From contig OW051471.1 of the NCBI GenBank assembly GCA_932521025.1, positions 8,246,001 through 8,310,000 of the forward strand: a stretch of DNA of 64,000 nt, written 5' to 3'. Below are positions 1-12,624 of the stretch, piece by piece (within the stretch, counting starts at the first letter, position 1; every line of letters starts with the position of its first letter). The notes beneath the pieces are model-generated. The model worked only from the letters and a program-made list of their open reading frames with translations. It was not told the DNA's origin and searched no databases. This stretch comes from Oscheius onirici. Lineage: Eukaryota; Nematoda; Chromadorea; Rhabditida; Rhabditidae. Made by a program: the position numbers and the translations under genes.

Positions 1-378
1 CTTGTTTTGCTAGAAAGATCGCTGTTCTAATATTCGCTTAGTTTGGTCAGATCATACTGGACGGAATTGTAATGATTTTGTATGACCAACGATTCCAAAG
101 TTTACTTCTAGGGCCAGTTGACACACTCTTTTTTGCTTCTCTACATATTTTGTTAAAAGCCGTCTTTATCTGAAAGTTTAATTTTCACAGCAACTAAAGC
201 GTCAAATTTGAAAAGTTTATTAATCACATTTTTAACACACGACTAGTACACAATGGGCAGGAGAGAACCGAACAAAACTAACAACTTTAACGTTCAACCG
301 AGATTCATTAAAGGGTGTACGGGGTATGTACAAGTATTCAAAGTTTATCCGTATTGGAATCTTAAAGTGAGACCGAAA

Positions 379-2619
379 TTAATGGCGGCTCTGACGACCC
401 TTGCGACCCATCAGACTGAACATTGAGCAGTACTGCTTCAACTGACTGAAAAGATCTTTTTCCTCAAAAAAATATCAAAACATACGTGACTCCGGCATCG
501 ACAGAGCACTGACACAGCTCGCCAGCTTCTCTCTTCCAGTTCATCTTCCTTGTGCAGGTTTTGAAAGAAGTTTTAGCCTTCTTGGCTCCAATATACGGTA
601 GACATCTTAAAATGAACATACACTCGTGTAAAGATAAATTCTCTCACCCCTTCCTATCGAAACAGAACCCGTGTGTGTTCTTCTGGATAAAACAGTCCTT
701 GACGCATTTTGCGAAATCTCCAGCCGCGTCGACGACATTTTTGATCGGGGCGATTATGGACTTAAAGAAAGACTGATTAACTCTGCTCAAGAAACTGGTT
801 TAACCTGCAGGGTCGCGCTCTGGTAGGTGATTTTCTTCTCTCCGATGGCGAAGATTGCCGAGATATCAGCTTTAGGAATTTGAGGACCATTCATGGTGTC
901 GACGCAGGCATCAACTCGCTCTTCGAAGCAGTTCAAGAAGCTTTTGAGAATGTCGTCTTTGTCCTCGAAACATTTCCGGAGGTCAGCTGGTCGGGATGTT
1001 ATCTATAATTTGAACTTGGATATTGTCTGTCCCGGGTTACGGCAGAAACTTTTATATGTTTAAGAATCTCTAAGCAAAATTTCTTCAAGATAAATTGCTC
1101 ATTATCTAACAATTGATTCATTTAGTTTGTCACTTCCTGGCCAGACTTATTCTTTGATGAAGTGTTCTCCGCGAGACCCGGGCAAAGTACAGAAGTGCCT
1201 GACCCTATGCTACGATGGCTGTGAAAACTATTGCAGGTACTCGAAAAACAAGCAGAAACCACGAGCACTTACCGCGTTGAACTTTGCAAAGCAAGGAACT
1301 GTGCACTCTTTGGCTTGAGTTTTCATCTCCAACACACACTCCCTTTGCTCATCACAAGAGCATTGCCTCACTGTCTGTCCGGCCAATTGAGATTTTGAAA
1401 TGATGTCCAGTCCGGAATTCGCCACCTGAAAAAGAAGTTTTCTAGACTTGTTGACAAATCTTTTGGTCCCTCTGTGACCTTTCTTTGGTAGCTAAACCCG
1501 GCGACGCGACCTCCCTACTTTCAATGCGTTCCGCACAATTCTTCGTCAGGAATTTCACATGCTCTTTGTCCTCTCTTGGATCCTGTTTTGAAAATAGCCT
1601 CGCATGAAAAAGCTCCTAGAAGTGTATGTTGTTCGCTGAACTATCGGGGATACGTGTGACGTGTAAGATGTGCCGGCAACAACTACCTTGCGATGTGACG
1701 TAACAGTCTTGTTCCTTAGAAAAATAGTACAGAGGTCATTCGAAGGAGATTGCTATCTCACAGAACAAAAAGAAAAGTTCTTAAAGCGATTTGTAGAAAA
1801 CTAGATAATAATAAGAAAAGCTTATGGTTCCGTTTGTGAAGTGTTGCAACTATTTCATTCCATTCCCAGTTTCGTCACTCTATCAATTAATCCAAACTTT
1901 TTTCCACCCACATCGCAAGTGGCGCAGCGATGTCTGATTGTCAGCACAGAAATCCAAAGGTTTTCAAGTCTCGCTCCCGTGATGTGTGTCCCATTGAAAC
2001 CGGGTACATTTCCCAGCTTAAAATCGCGCAACTCATTGAAGTCTGTGATTTCTGGCTTTGTTGTGGCACAAGACACAGCGGACACACTAAGGGAAGAGAC
2101 GAACTATTTCACTCTCGGTTTGGCTTCAGGAAAAGGCGACACGCGAACAAATTGGTCTCTCTAGATGGCCACTGGAAAATGACCTTGGAATTGGACTTCT
2201 TGAAGATAAACATACGTTGTTTTGAGAAGAGAACGCTTTACAACAAAGAGTGAACTGTAAACGAAAGAAGGGAACTTTTTTTTGAGAATTATGCACGCTT
2301 GCTATTTTTAAAGAAGAGAAATAATTACTTTGGTCAAATAGAATTACCTCACTTTTGGTTTTAACCTTTTTTAGAACTAAATTTTGACAGAGTTACCGTC
2401 ACAACGTTCCAGTGAAACCTGGACTGTGACAATCAACAAAAACTGTAACTTCTGAATAGATCGAACACTCGTTTTGAGTGCAACCATTTTAGTCCTGGTC
2501 ATTCGGCAACTTCCACACCAAGAATCTATTCTCCCGCATAAACACACCTGGTCAACTGGGTCCTTGTTGGCAAAAGATACTTTAAAACACAAAAGTGCCG
2601 CAAAGATAACAACTCTCAT
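379..2619 (-). CDS. secreted Cys-rich nematode protein (multi-exon, 5' half unresolved)
   Basis: The 3' part is clear. Exons near 1420-1275, 1008-800, 766-650, 600-488 and 437-379 join in phase and keep regularly spaced cysteines: a CSC...C...C...C block, then RKCFED and FLNCFEERVDAC, then FAKCVKDCF, then KTCTRKMNWK and LCQCS, ending at TAA 379-381. A further exon near 1590-1490 (FLTKNCAERIE) belongs upstream. The best start is ATG at 2619, which opens a signal-peptide-like exon (MRVVIFAALLCFKVSFA) with a good donor after codon 24. Between 2547 and 1600 I see several Cys-containing candidate exons but could not join them in one phase, so that stretch is provisional. The protein looks secreted and disulfide-rich; I do not recognise a named domain and assign no function. 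It may instead be two genes. Confidence 0.6.
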
Positions 2620-4968
2620 ATCTGAAAATTACCTCGTCGACGGTCAACGGAACAAGTGAGATTAGGGGTAGGGAGAACATAATCAACATTTTGACTGTGT
2701 GTGAGGAAGAAGATCGTGGCTCTGAAAATGAAAATAAAAAGGAAAGTAGACGATTTGTTTGTGGCGAGACCCGAGAGTGATCAGCCATTTAAAGAGAAGA
2801 CATCGCGCGCTCTCTTATTTAAGGAGGAGCCGATTATCGCTCAAACCAGTTGGCCTCCTTAAAACAAATTCGCGGGAGGTTAGAGAGGATGATGATTTTT
2901 AAACGAACAAACAGCTCTTTGAGAGGACACAAAAAGTGGATGGCAAGAGTTGGAAGGTCGTTGGAATGGTGCCTACAGCTGACACCGAGTCACGCCCCCG
3001 TCTCGCACAGTGAACATGGTCATGCAACTGACTCAGTTCTCAAAACACAAGGGAAGAAGGAGGGGGAAGTACCGAAGAAGCTAGTTTATACAGGGGCAGT
3101 GGTTTCAGAGACTGCGGTCAAATGATGACGGGGGAAGACATACACAAAAGGCATGAGTAAGCAGCCTTCGGTGTACTACAGAACCTGAACTTGTATCGAA
3201 ATGATAAACATATCGTCTAGCTGAATCCTGCTATCAAACGCTAGCAGCGGATATTTGCAATTAATCTCCCACTTTCTAACACGCTGTTTCAAAGTTTGAG
3301 TTGACTTGCGTAGCATGTGGCAAAGGTGTAAAACCTTTGCTGACCTCTATTAAGCTGGAAAAGTGCAACCTAATAACTATAGAAAAAAGTATCCGAAGGA
3401 GTAAAAAGGAGGTTAACTTTTCACCAACTTCATTGTTTAAAATTCATACTTTATCGGAAGTTCGAGGTCAAACATGTGCGCTGGACCGGACCGGTTCGGT
3501 TCGTTTTTCAAATTGGACCGCGCCGGTCCGGACCGGTCCGGTTAGATTTTTAAATCGCGGCTTTTTAAATCTTTAAAAATTTTAAATCCTGCCGCCATTC
3601 AAAAATTGGCGGACCGGCCTCAGCCGGTCCGAGCGCGCATGCTTGTACGAGGTGAAGCTACAAAAGTATGAACAGTAAGTATAAACAAGCAAAATTCTGG
3701 GTTGATTTGAAAAGGTTTTGATAGTCAATTGGTTTCTGCCTCGATAGATCTTAGCGCAATCACTAGTTCGAAACAAACAGACGCTTAGTTCGAAGACTAA
3801 CTGATATCATTCTCCAATTTTCGGTTTCGCTGTCCGTCTCGTGGTCGTGACTTGATATTTTTGACCGGCCACAGAACTTCACTACAATAAGACTTCCAAC
3901 AATACTGATCAAACAACAGCCGTGTTCCAAAACTATTAGAAATTTCGGGATTATGTGTTTTCTCTGAACCGGTTGGCATGTCATCTTTTCCCTTATTTTG
4001 TGTACGCGACTTTATCAACTTTGACTGTGCCCGCACAGAATTCGTGTCCCGACAAACTACAAGATTTTACAGAAAGAGATTAGTCATCAGTCGGGGTGAC
4101 AATAAACTGGGCGTAAGAAAACGGCTGGACGTTCGTTGCTGCTGCTGGACGACCTTTAAGACAATAAGGCTGGACGTCTCTTACACTACTCTTTTGGGGT
4201 TAAACGGGTTGCGCTCGAGGACCCTTCAGACGGTTTGGGCATTGTGAAGGCTATGGTCATTGTTCAAGGAGTCTACTTCCATCGGTTCTCTTTCGGACGT
4301 TGACGTACATTGTAAAACCATTTTGTGACGCAGTAGATAAAAAGATGTAACCTTGTTGTGAACCCGGAGAAAACGGAAAAAAAGAAACAGAAAAATCCGA
4401 TGAATTCTGACTCCTCTCCTATGACAAATTTCCAATAATAAACCGATCTATTGCTGCTAGGATTGTCTAACGTATCAGGAGAGATGCGAAGCAAATTGCC
4501 CTATAAAAGTGTACCAACGGTCTTGTTTCGTTTATCCGAGAAGTTAGAGCCATCTCGGTCCGCACAGATCTGCAAGTACAAAGTTTCAGAAACAGGATTC
4601 CAGTTTCGCTGCAAACTATTTCCAATGACCTTTCTTTAGTTCATTGACCAGAGGTCCAAAGTATTTCAGAAGCAGGTCGAAGCTGCCATAGAACAAAGGA
4701 CGGGTAGAAAGATGAGACTATTTGAGACGCCCAGAAATAGCAAGCGGGTCGGTTCAGTAATCTTATCAAACACATCAGTTTTACTGTGAAAAGATACTTG
4801 TTTTACTGGAAAGTACTGGTTTCAAGTCCCAAGGCTATATTGAATGCCACCCGAGAGCAATCGTCGAAAATAAAAGGGGGAAAATCAGAAATATAGGAAA
4901 GAACTATGTTAACTATCGGCCAAGAAAAGCACAGAAATATGTAAAAGTTCACAGGTTTGATATGAGAT
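2620..4968. other. intergenic region, no supported gene
   Basis: Short open frames occur (for example minus strand 3763-3984 and 4273-4494, each with a hydrophobic run) but none joins to neighbours with splice sites or shows a family motif. The stretch contains the GGACCGG repeat cluster at 3480-3632. Confidence 0.5.
3480..3632. repeat. GGACCGG/CCGGTCC repeat cluster with hairpins
   Basis: Many copies of GGACCGG and its complement sit in about 150 bases, including the self-complementary 14-mer CCGGTCCGGACCGG near 3523-3540. A perfect 8-bp hairpin with a 4-base loop (GGACCGGC-CTCA-GCCGGTCC) lies near 3611-3630. The two GC-rich blocks flank an AT-rich spacer with TTTAAAT repeats. The base composition is unlike the surroundings. 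It may be a small repetitive element; a genome-wide copy count would tell. Confidence 0.6.
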
Positions 4969-6627
4969 TCAGTCCTCGTAGCCGAACCACGTCTGCTTGT
5001 CGAGTAGGACGACTCGTCCTTCATTTCCGCAGCTGAGAGTCAGACCACGGGCACCCCACTCTACCTTGTTCGACTCTCGACTCTTGCGCATCAGTCGTCC
5101 GACGGCCGCGTCCTACAAAAAAAGTTGTTATTGTCTCAGAGTCTGATTGATTTCTCGTTGACTACTAAAAGACACACCTGTCGTTCTTGGGAACAGTCTT
5201 CCAGTTTCAACTTTATGATGCGGTTCGCATCGCGAGAAAGCCGAAGCCAATAGCTGAGACCGCGTGTTATATCGGCCACTGAACCTTGTGTTATTTGGAT
5301 GATCTGAAATATATATTTTGCACAGAAAACGGAAACTTTTACCACCTCGAGACATCCATTTTCGGGCAGTGTCTTCATTGTTTGGAGAAGACTTCTTCTA
5401 ATTGACTCACACTCGATTGAGAAGGAATTATCCAGCTGAACTTCTAATTCACAACATTAATCAAGAGTTAATCACCTGGACGAGTAAGCTGTTCAGTGTC
5501 GAAACGAGTTTTTTGGCCTTTGAGTTCGTGTAACTCTTCACGTCTATCTGGTCACTGACTACTGCCAGCTCTTGCAGTGTGCCCTTCTTGGCCAGCTTGA
5601 TGACGTCGTCCATTGAGAGTTCCTTCACTCCGGTCATGATCAGTGACTGGAGACTTTTCCCTCGCAAAGCTTCAACAATATGATCTCGGCTCCAGGCATC
5701 AATTCTGCATGGCTCGTACTGCAACTGCTTCAGACTGCTGCACTGGCCAATAGTCGTCCAGAGACAAAGGGCATCCGACTAAAACGCAATTTGTCACAGA
5801 TCTATGTGACCGTGATTTACCTCACTGCTGACCCTCGTATGGCTAAGACGAATAGCTTCCAGGCTTGAACGTGACAGCAGAATCAGGGCGGCTAGCTGCA
5901 AGGATGGGTATTTTGAGAGGCAAGAAAGAAACTAACGGATTCAAAGTCTCCTTCACGAGTTGTCTTTCCGATGACGGTCAGCTGGTCAATGCGGAAACGA
6001 CGAGTTGTGCCTCTTTTGTTGATGATGTGGTAAAAATCGACAATGTTCTGGGCAATCAGACCATTGGTGGAGGTTTCGAGCCAGAGCTGGCTGACACCGC
6101 TGATTCGTTCCACTGTAAAAGAATTTGCGGACTGAGGTTGGAGCTAGCAAACTCACAAAGCCTTGCCATGACGATATGAGCCATTCTCTCGTTGAAAACG
6201 ATCTTGTCCTCTCCACATAGTCGGAAACCGGGACACTCGTCCAGTACATATCCTAAAAATGATGTTGAAGAGTTGAAGATCAACCGTATACCTGCTAAAA
6301 GTTCTAAATTGTCCGAGAAAATCTCATAGTTTCCCCTATTATCGTTCCGGAACATCAGAAAGGGAATAATGAGAGGCATGGACTGGATCACGTTGAGAGT
6401 CTGATGAGAGACAAGACTCATTCGCATACGATTCTCCAGGTCCAGCTTTGAGAAAATCATTTCCAGAACATCGTTATTTACAGTGACTGGATCAGAACGA
6501 CAAAACTTCTGAAGGAGAAGATTATTCCAGAAGCTTCAGAAGCTCTTACCTTTCTCCAATACCTCTTGAGCCGACCGAACATCTTGGGACTGGATACTGT
6601 AGCCACGGTCGTTTCTATATCTATCAT
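4969..6627 (-). CDS. F-box protein (nematode F-box family)
   Basis: Nine exons join without a frame break from ATG 6627 to TGA 4969-4971. After a basic N-terminus (FGRLKRYWRK) comes an F-box-like segment at about residues 30-70 (NDVLEMIFSKLDLENRMRMS, then VSHQTLN), the Skp1-binding motif of SCF ubiquitin ligase receptors. The rest (about 400 residues) alternates hydrophobic strands and helices, with a repeat-like block around 5720-5470 (SLQSLIMTGVKELS), in keeping with the fast-evolving substrate-binding half of nematode F-box proteins. Splice sites are canonical throughout and introns are about 40-60 bases. The inferred role is substrate recognition for ubiquitination; the target is unknown. 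No transmembrane segment or signal peptide is seen. The F-box call is firm in pattern but the subfamily (FTH/DUF38, FBA2) is not settled. Confidence 0.75.
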
Positions 6628-9600
6628 CTAGAGATACCTGTAAACATATTTTTTGTCTAGATAAAGGCGAAAATAGGAGAGAAATCACAAGATGTTTTCG
6701 TGCGCTTAACCTATTGGAAAGAAGAACGGCTTCTGCAGTCTAGGTAACCGAGAGAATGAGGAACTGCGTCAATGAGTGGGCACACGAAATAACAAGAGAG
6801 GAAAATGCCAGGAGAAAAGGGAAATTAATCAGACACAGTCAGGAAATGAGATGAGCAAAGAAAGATAATGAAGATATGGACCGCTAATTTCCGCAGTGAT
6901 TTTTTACTGAATGGATGGCTGATTCTAGCAAAAGGATAAATGAGGGGAGGAGTTACAGTAGTAACTCGAACTTAAAAACGTTGAATTTCTCGAAAAAAAA
7001 CTAACTTGAACTCAACACATGGAACTTTTGTATTAAACGGTATGTGAAATATCTGCTCAGCTCTAAGACTTTAGAATTCTTAAGGATAGGACTCAACAAA
7101 GGAATCTACTTTAAATAAAAACAGCTTGTGTTTTACAGCCCCTATCTCAAGGATCAGAATTACACAATTGTGAGAAACAACTCCAATGGCCCTGATGATG
7201 GCTGTAAACACACACAGAGATGGTTATGAAGTAATTTGCGCATAGGGTCTAGATTAAACAGGATGGAAGCCAAAACAATGAGGGACTCTCTATCGCTGAC
7301 AGACAATCTCAGAGCCGTCTCTTAATGAAAGAGCGCTAGTCCAGAGAATCGAGAGGGCCCCGAAAAAAAAAACGAAATCAGGAAATTAAAAGCCGACCTC
7401 CATTGCCTTCTCTTTGGAGATAATTAAGCGGAGAAAATGGTCAAGAGTCGTTTTAGAATGTTTAAACAGGAATGTCTAAAGCTATTCGTATCCAAGAGCG
7501 TCACCTAGGATGCCCCCAGCTGACGTTGGACTTTTTCTCGGACTCGAGCGAATTTCGGCTCGGGAACTGCTGATTACCGAGCAGCGTGGATTCTCAACGA
7601 AATTAACTGTTCATATATGCTTCCGGGTGAAGAGCAAAGAGCTTTTGGAAAAAAATAGAAGACCATTGTTGTGGTCTTTGGAAAAAAAATGATATACTGG
7701 ACGAGATCGAGAGAAATTTTCGCCAATCTTTTGTTCTGATTGTGAGAACAAGGTAGAAAACCCCACTATAGTTTTTCAAATTAGTCGATTCGATTACTAA
7801 CTTTTCCGAGGGAAAAGCCGATGAAAGGCTTCGTTTCTAAAGAAGGTGTTGTAAACAGGCTTCATCCAATCTTCTTCTACTGAATATGTTTTGAAACTTG
7901 GACTGGTTAATTTGTTTCTGAACAATATCATGTTCCTAACAATCTAGGAAAGTCACTCTCAGGTGTCAGAAGAGCAGCCACTGATTTATTATGTTAACGC
8001 AGTCTAATTTTGTTATCAGTTATTTATCAGTATGATTTACCCGCTTTTGAACAGAAAACCAAGAACCAGTTACTGTTCCAGATGTTCTGGACGACACAGC
8101 ATGAAAGTGGATTAATATTTCAGTTCCAAGCGAGCTGCATGTTTTTGACAGCTCCTACGAGAAATATTATGACTTCCTTCAAAAAGCGCTCAATTTCTTC
8201 CGCCAAATAAACTTGAATTGACACGAGAGCCGGTCAAGGTAGCCGCTGGCACCTGGGAACGGGAGCTAATTACCTGGTTCTCTGACATTCCCACGGTTAG
8301 TCCTAAAGCGATTTGAATTGTATTTATACTCTTTCGTTAAAATATAATAAAAATAAAAAGTTCGGGGAGAACAAACAGACGAGGTGTGTTTTTGTGTTCA
8401 TTACCCTTCCTCTGTCGCCAGGACGCAGTGCGTCACGACAAGTTATTTCAGTTGGGATGTGACGAGCCGGAAACAACACGGGTGGGCTTTATTAGCCAAA
8501 TAGAGAGCGGGACGGAGTTCGGCAAAGTTTAGAGACTAGGGATCACTGGAAAGTTCAACACTTATATCTTTCTGCTAATTGGCTGGTGCCATGCAACGTG
8601 GTTGGGACAGAGAACTTCTTGCTCACTTCTAAAATGAATAGCATCTTGGAAGCTTCTTTATAACCTAACTAGATATTTTCTTCTCAGACATTTTTTTAGA
8701 AAACAATGTGCTAATTTGAATTCCCAGTAGACGCCATGGTCAGTGGTGTGTAATTGAGGGCTACATTTTTCTAATCTCTGCTTGGCGGGTTGCGTAAAAC
8801 AAGAAAAACAAGGGGATTGAATAATGACCGGGATTTCTTGAACGGGTAAATCTTTCCCGAAAGACTTATTGCGAGTTGACTGACCCCTTCAGGAGCCAAC
8901 AAAACGAATTATAGGGTTGCCATGGAGAGGCGATGGACAAGATTTGTTCGGGAGAAAAAACAAGTATGGGATATAATAAACTGTGGGAAGGACATTGCTT
9001 CTTTTCTCAGTCTTTGTACAGCCTCCCAGCAGGAAGTTGGGATAATTATTGAGGGCATAATAACTGCGCGAGTACGCTAGGCGAAGAAGGAAGTTCCGCC
9101 GCCGCTGCAGCTGGCTCGGAGGAAAAGGCTAACAATAAGACAACGTGTTTATTCGTCGCCGGTTTCGTCTCAACTTCTGCCAAATAATAAGAACTTCTTA
9201 GCGGGAGGAATAACAAACTATTGGAATGAACTGGTGCAGAAAAAGAACTTGAAAGACTGATTATTAGGCTGGGTTGATTTTGAAAGGAATTCAGACTAAG
9301 AGTTTGATGAAGAGATCATTCGAGGAAAGATACAGCAGACAGATTCTGTAATGCGGAAAAGAGGTTAAACTGGGAAAGTTTTCAGGGAACTAGCAAAAAT
9401 CAAAAGCTAAACCAAAGCTTTCTAAGGAGTTTGAAAGAATTCTGTACTCGAAAAGTAAAGAAAATTTTTTCGTAGAGATTCCCGCCCGCGGGAGTATGAC
9501 ACAGTTCGGTCAGCGATGCTTCAGGAAATACAGAAAAGGCCTTGTTCCCACGGCCACCTGAATCATGCTGCCTCCTTTTTTGGGAGAGAGCTCACTGTTG

Positions 9601-12600
9601 CGCAGTCTCGTTTGTTCTGTTGTCTCCAGCCGGGAAGAGGAGGTCGGACATGTTGCGCAACACGGGCGAAGGAAAAAATTTCAAACCAGAGAGGAGGAAA
9701 GGACAATGCCAATTTGTTTGCCACGACAAAGTTGCAACATGACCAAAGGCGCCGCGGCGTGTGTTCAAGATGGATGACCCCGTGTTTCTGCGGTTAATAT
9801 CCGGACCGGAAAGATGGCTGATATTCAAAATTCTTCTTTATAGTCGTTTGTGTGGGGGTGGTACTCTTTTCAAATATCAAATCTGTATATCTAATCCGGC
9901 AGGGATTATCCGGGGGAAAAGACTCTTTTACGATAATATGTGGAGTGTTGTAATGTTTCCCACTAACAAAGTAAAAAAGTTCTTTTTGAAGAAATGAAAT
10001 CATGGCAGAATTAAATCTCTCACAGACAATATTTGCAAACAAATTAGCTTTCAGCATCAGAAATGTGCTGCATGAACTTCAAAGGAACGGACACGTGTTT
10101 TTGTGAAATCAGAGAAGGCTGTGTAAGGCAAAAATGGGTGGGAACAGAAATAGGACGGACACCTTCGCCCAAATATGGATTATTCGACTAACAAGATTGT
10201 AAGATGCCAACTATTTTAAGTCCACAAACATGTGGAAAAGTGAGAGCTACAGTTCGGTTACCGTACTCCCAAAAAGTTTGTTGACCTTCAAAAATAGATG
10301 CCTAGTCGCTCATCAAGAGACGATAACATCTGGCTGTGATTCATGTTTCGGGAATCTTAGTTTTCGAAGCAAAACTTCGTAGTAAGCTATACTACGAAAT
10401 TGTTGAGATTCTTCCCAAAACTTGCGGAAGAAACCTCCAAAGATCTCAGATGGACAATTGAGTATTCCCAGAGGAACCTTTTTCAAAATCTGATTTCGAG
10501 TTGTGATAAAAGAACACGGAAAAAAGTTCTAAAAGTAGGTTTGAACAATAAAGGATTTAGTCTGTTTATCGCGCGAAATTCAAAACGAATCGGGGAAAGA
10601 GAATGTTGCGTTCTTCCTGCCCACTGAACCCGCGTCATTCACTATGAATGACCCGTAGCACATCTTCCATCCGACAAAACCCACAAAAAAGTTGAACCGC
10701 GTGTTCGGATTCCTTCTGATGGTAAAATCGAAAAGAGCAACACAAAATATCGAGAGGAGAGTGGAAAAACGAGAAGCTCTTCGTGGAATCCAACACTCTT
10801 CTCGAGCCAATTAAATTCAATTAACGAGGCACAGACCGAAACGGCCGGAAGAGCCGTTTCCAATGTTCAGAGATTGGCAGAGGAGGTAGACGGTGTTCGT
10901 GGAAGATCTATGTGGCTGAGGGCTGCAAGATCACTTTGGAAGATTATTAGCTGCTCTTGTGGTCTTCAAGGCCCATGAGCTGCGGAGAGAATGACGAGAG
11001 AAATGAGAGGAAATTGACCTTTTGTCTTTGGAAACGGGTCCTAAGTTAACAAGTGATGTTTTTTGGTGATCTTGTGACCTAGAGCTAAGGTCATGAATGT
11101 CTAATAGGAGTTGGTGGGAGGTCATATGGTCGATGGAAACTCAGAGATCAGATATATTTGTACATCATCTCACGTTAGAAGTGTGAGTTTGAGACTGGTT
11201 CAGTCGGATTATCTTAAGTAAAATGGCGTCATAGCTATCCAATCTGATCCAGCAACGGATTCTTGCTCTTTTTCTCGTAAGTAGCTAAGTAAGTTGTGTC
11301 TGGTCGTAAAGTCTAGCCAAAGCTCCATAAACACAGACTGAATGGGGTATCCCATAACTGGGCTCTGTTCCCGAAAAGAGCGAATGGGACAATGTGGCGC
11401 CGGCGGCATCATCCAAAGGACGAGTCCATGAGAAAGTTGCAGAAATTTTGGTGGTTGTGGAACAGTGTAAAAGTAGAGAGGTTTGAATCCTTGTGCGGGA
11501 AGGGGACAAAGGCTAGCCGCCTGTTCAAACAGTGCCAATGGGAGGGTTCAATTTGGCGTGAAAATATCTCCCTCAGCCTATATTTGAACTTGGAAGTGTC
11601 AAGAGAACCCAAATGTTTCAACATAATGACAAGAGAATATGCAGACAGCCAGATAACCAAGAAAGTGTAATTATTCTCGAGACCCTTGATGGTCTGGCGA
11701 CAATGCGATTAGTCGAGACAGTGCTAATACGAACGAGGCTAATTCAGCTGTCAGAAACTGATTGGGAAGTCTCTGGTTGTAACAGTTAAGAGGATTATAC
11801 AGGGACGAGGAACTAGTTATGGAGTAGACAAACAATTGAGGTAACCCATAGGGAACAAACACCTTTTGTTGCGCGGAAGTTCTGTTTCTGACGCAATTGG
11901 ATATCCCTGGAGGGCAAGCACATTAGAAGAGAACCTGCGTTGGAGAAGAGAACGGGAAAAATGAGTACATTAGGACAATGGAGACCGCCCTTGTCATTAT
12001 CACCTTCGAAGAAAGAGAGCCGGAATCCTGTACCCGGAGGTCCCGGCGGCGTTTGGAACCAAAACAAGACCTCTCTTTGAGATAATGATACCGAGAAGAT
12101 ACGGACAGAAGTGAGAGGTTTGAGAAGAGACTAATGTATTGATGACGGTTGTCCATCGGTTATACACGAGATAAACAGTGACGAACTTTAATGGAATGGA
12201 AGATTTGTCAGCTGTTTCGGATCGTCGAAGATTAAAGCAAGTTTCTAAAATTCTCAGGGAGCTAAAAAAAAACTGCCGCCAGCTAATAGTGCTGTCGCTT
12301 GCTTTTGACTTCCTTTCGGAGCTCTGTTGGTAACTTGTTCACACCTCTAGACAATGAGGATTAGCAGAGCAAACAAACAGCAATCGACATGAATAAAATA
12401 CTCCCGTTATTATTTTGAGAGGCAAATGGGTCCGAAATGTATCGTAAACATTCTAACATGTTTGATTTTTAAGCAATTCGGATCAAAGGATTAATGCTTG
12501 CAGCTTTTGCAACACTCGTGCTACTTTAATAAATGAAACTACTGATATTTTGCAATTTTTAAATTTTCTATATGTTTTCTTTATAATTTGTAAAATGACA

Positions 12601-12624
12601 AATCAAAAACAATTCGAAGGAGTA
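6628..12624. other. 6-kb region without recognisable genes
   Basis: I found no exon chain with conserved motifs on either strand. Isolated frames such as 7510-7692 (+), 9761-9997 (+), 10400-10627 (+) and 10642-10863 (-) overlap one another on both strands and lack splice partners. The region could hold regulatory DNA or non-coding RNA genes; I cannot support any from sequence alone. Confidence 0.45.

Noticed and set aside
1127-1318. Cys-rich plus-strand frame opposite the secreted Cys-rich gene
   Set aside because: The minus strand gives several exons that join in phase with conserved cysteine spacing; this frame lies over one of its introns and has no partners.
8227-8283. Imperfect hairpin resembling a microRNA precursor (GAGAGCC...GGTTCTC ends)
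   Set aside because: Only about 14 paired positions in three short blocks with internal loops; no known seed recognised. Small-RNA reads would be needed.
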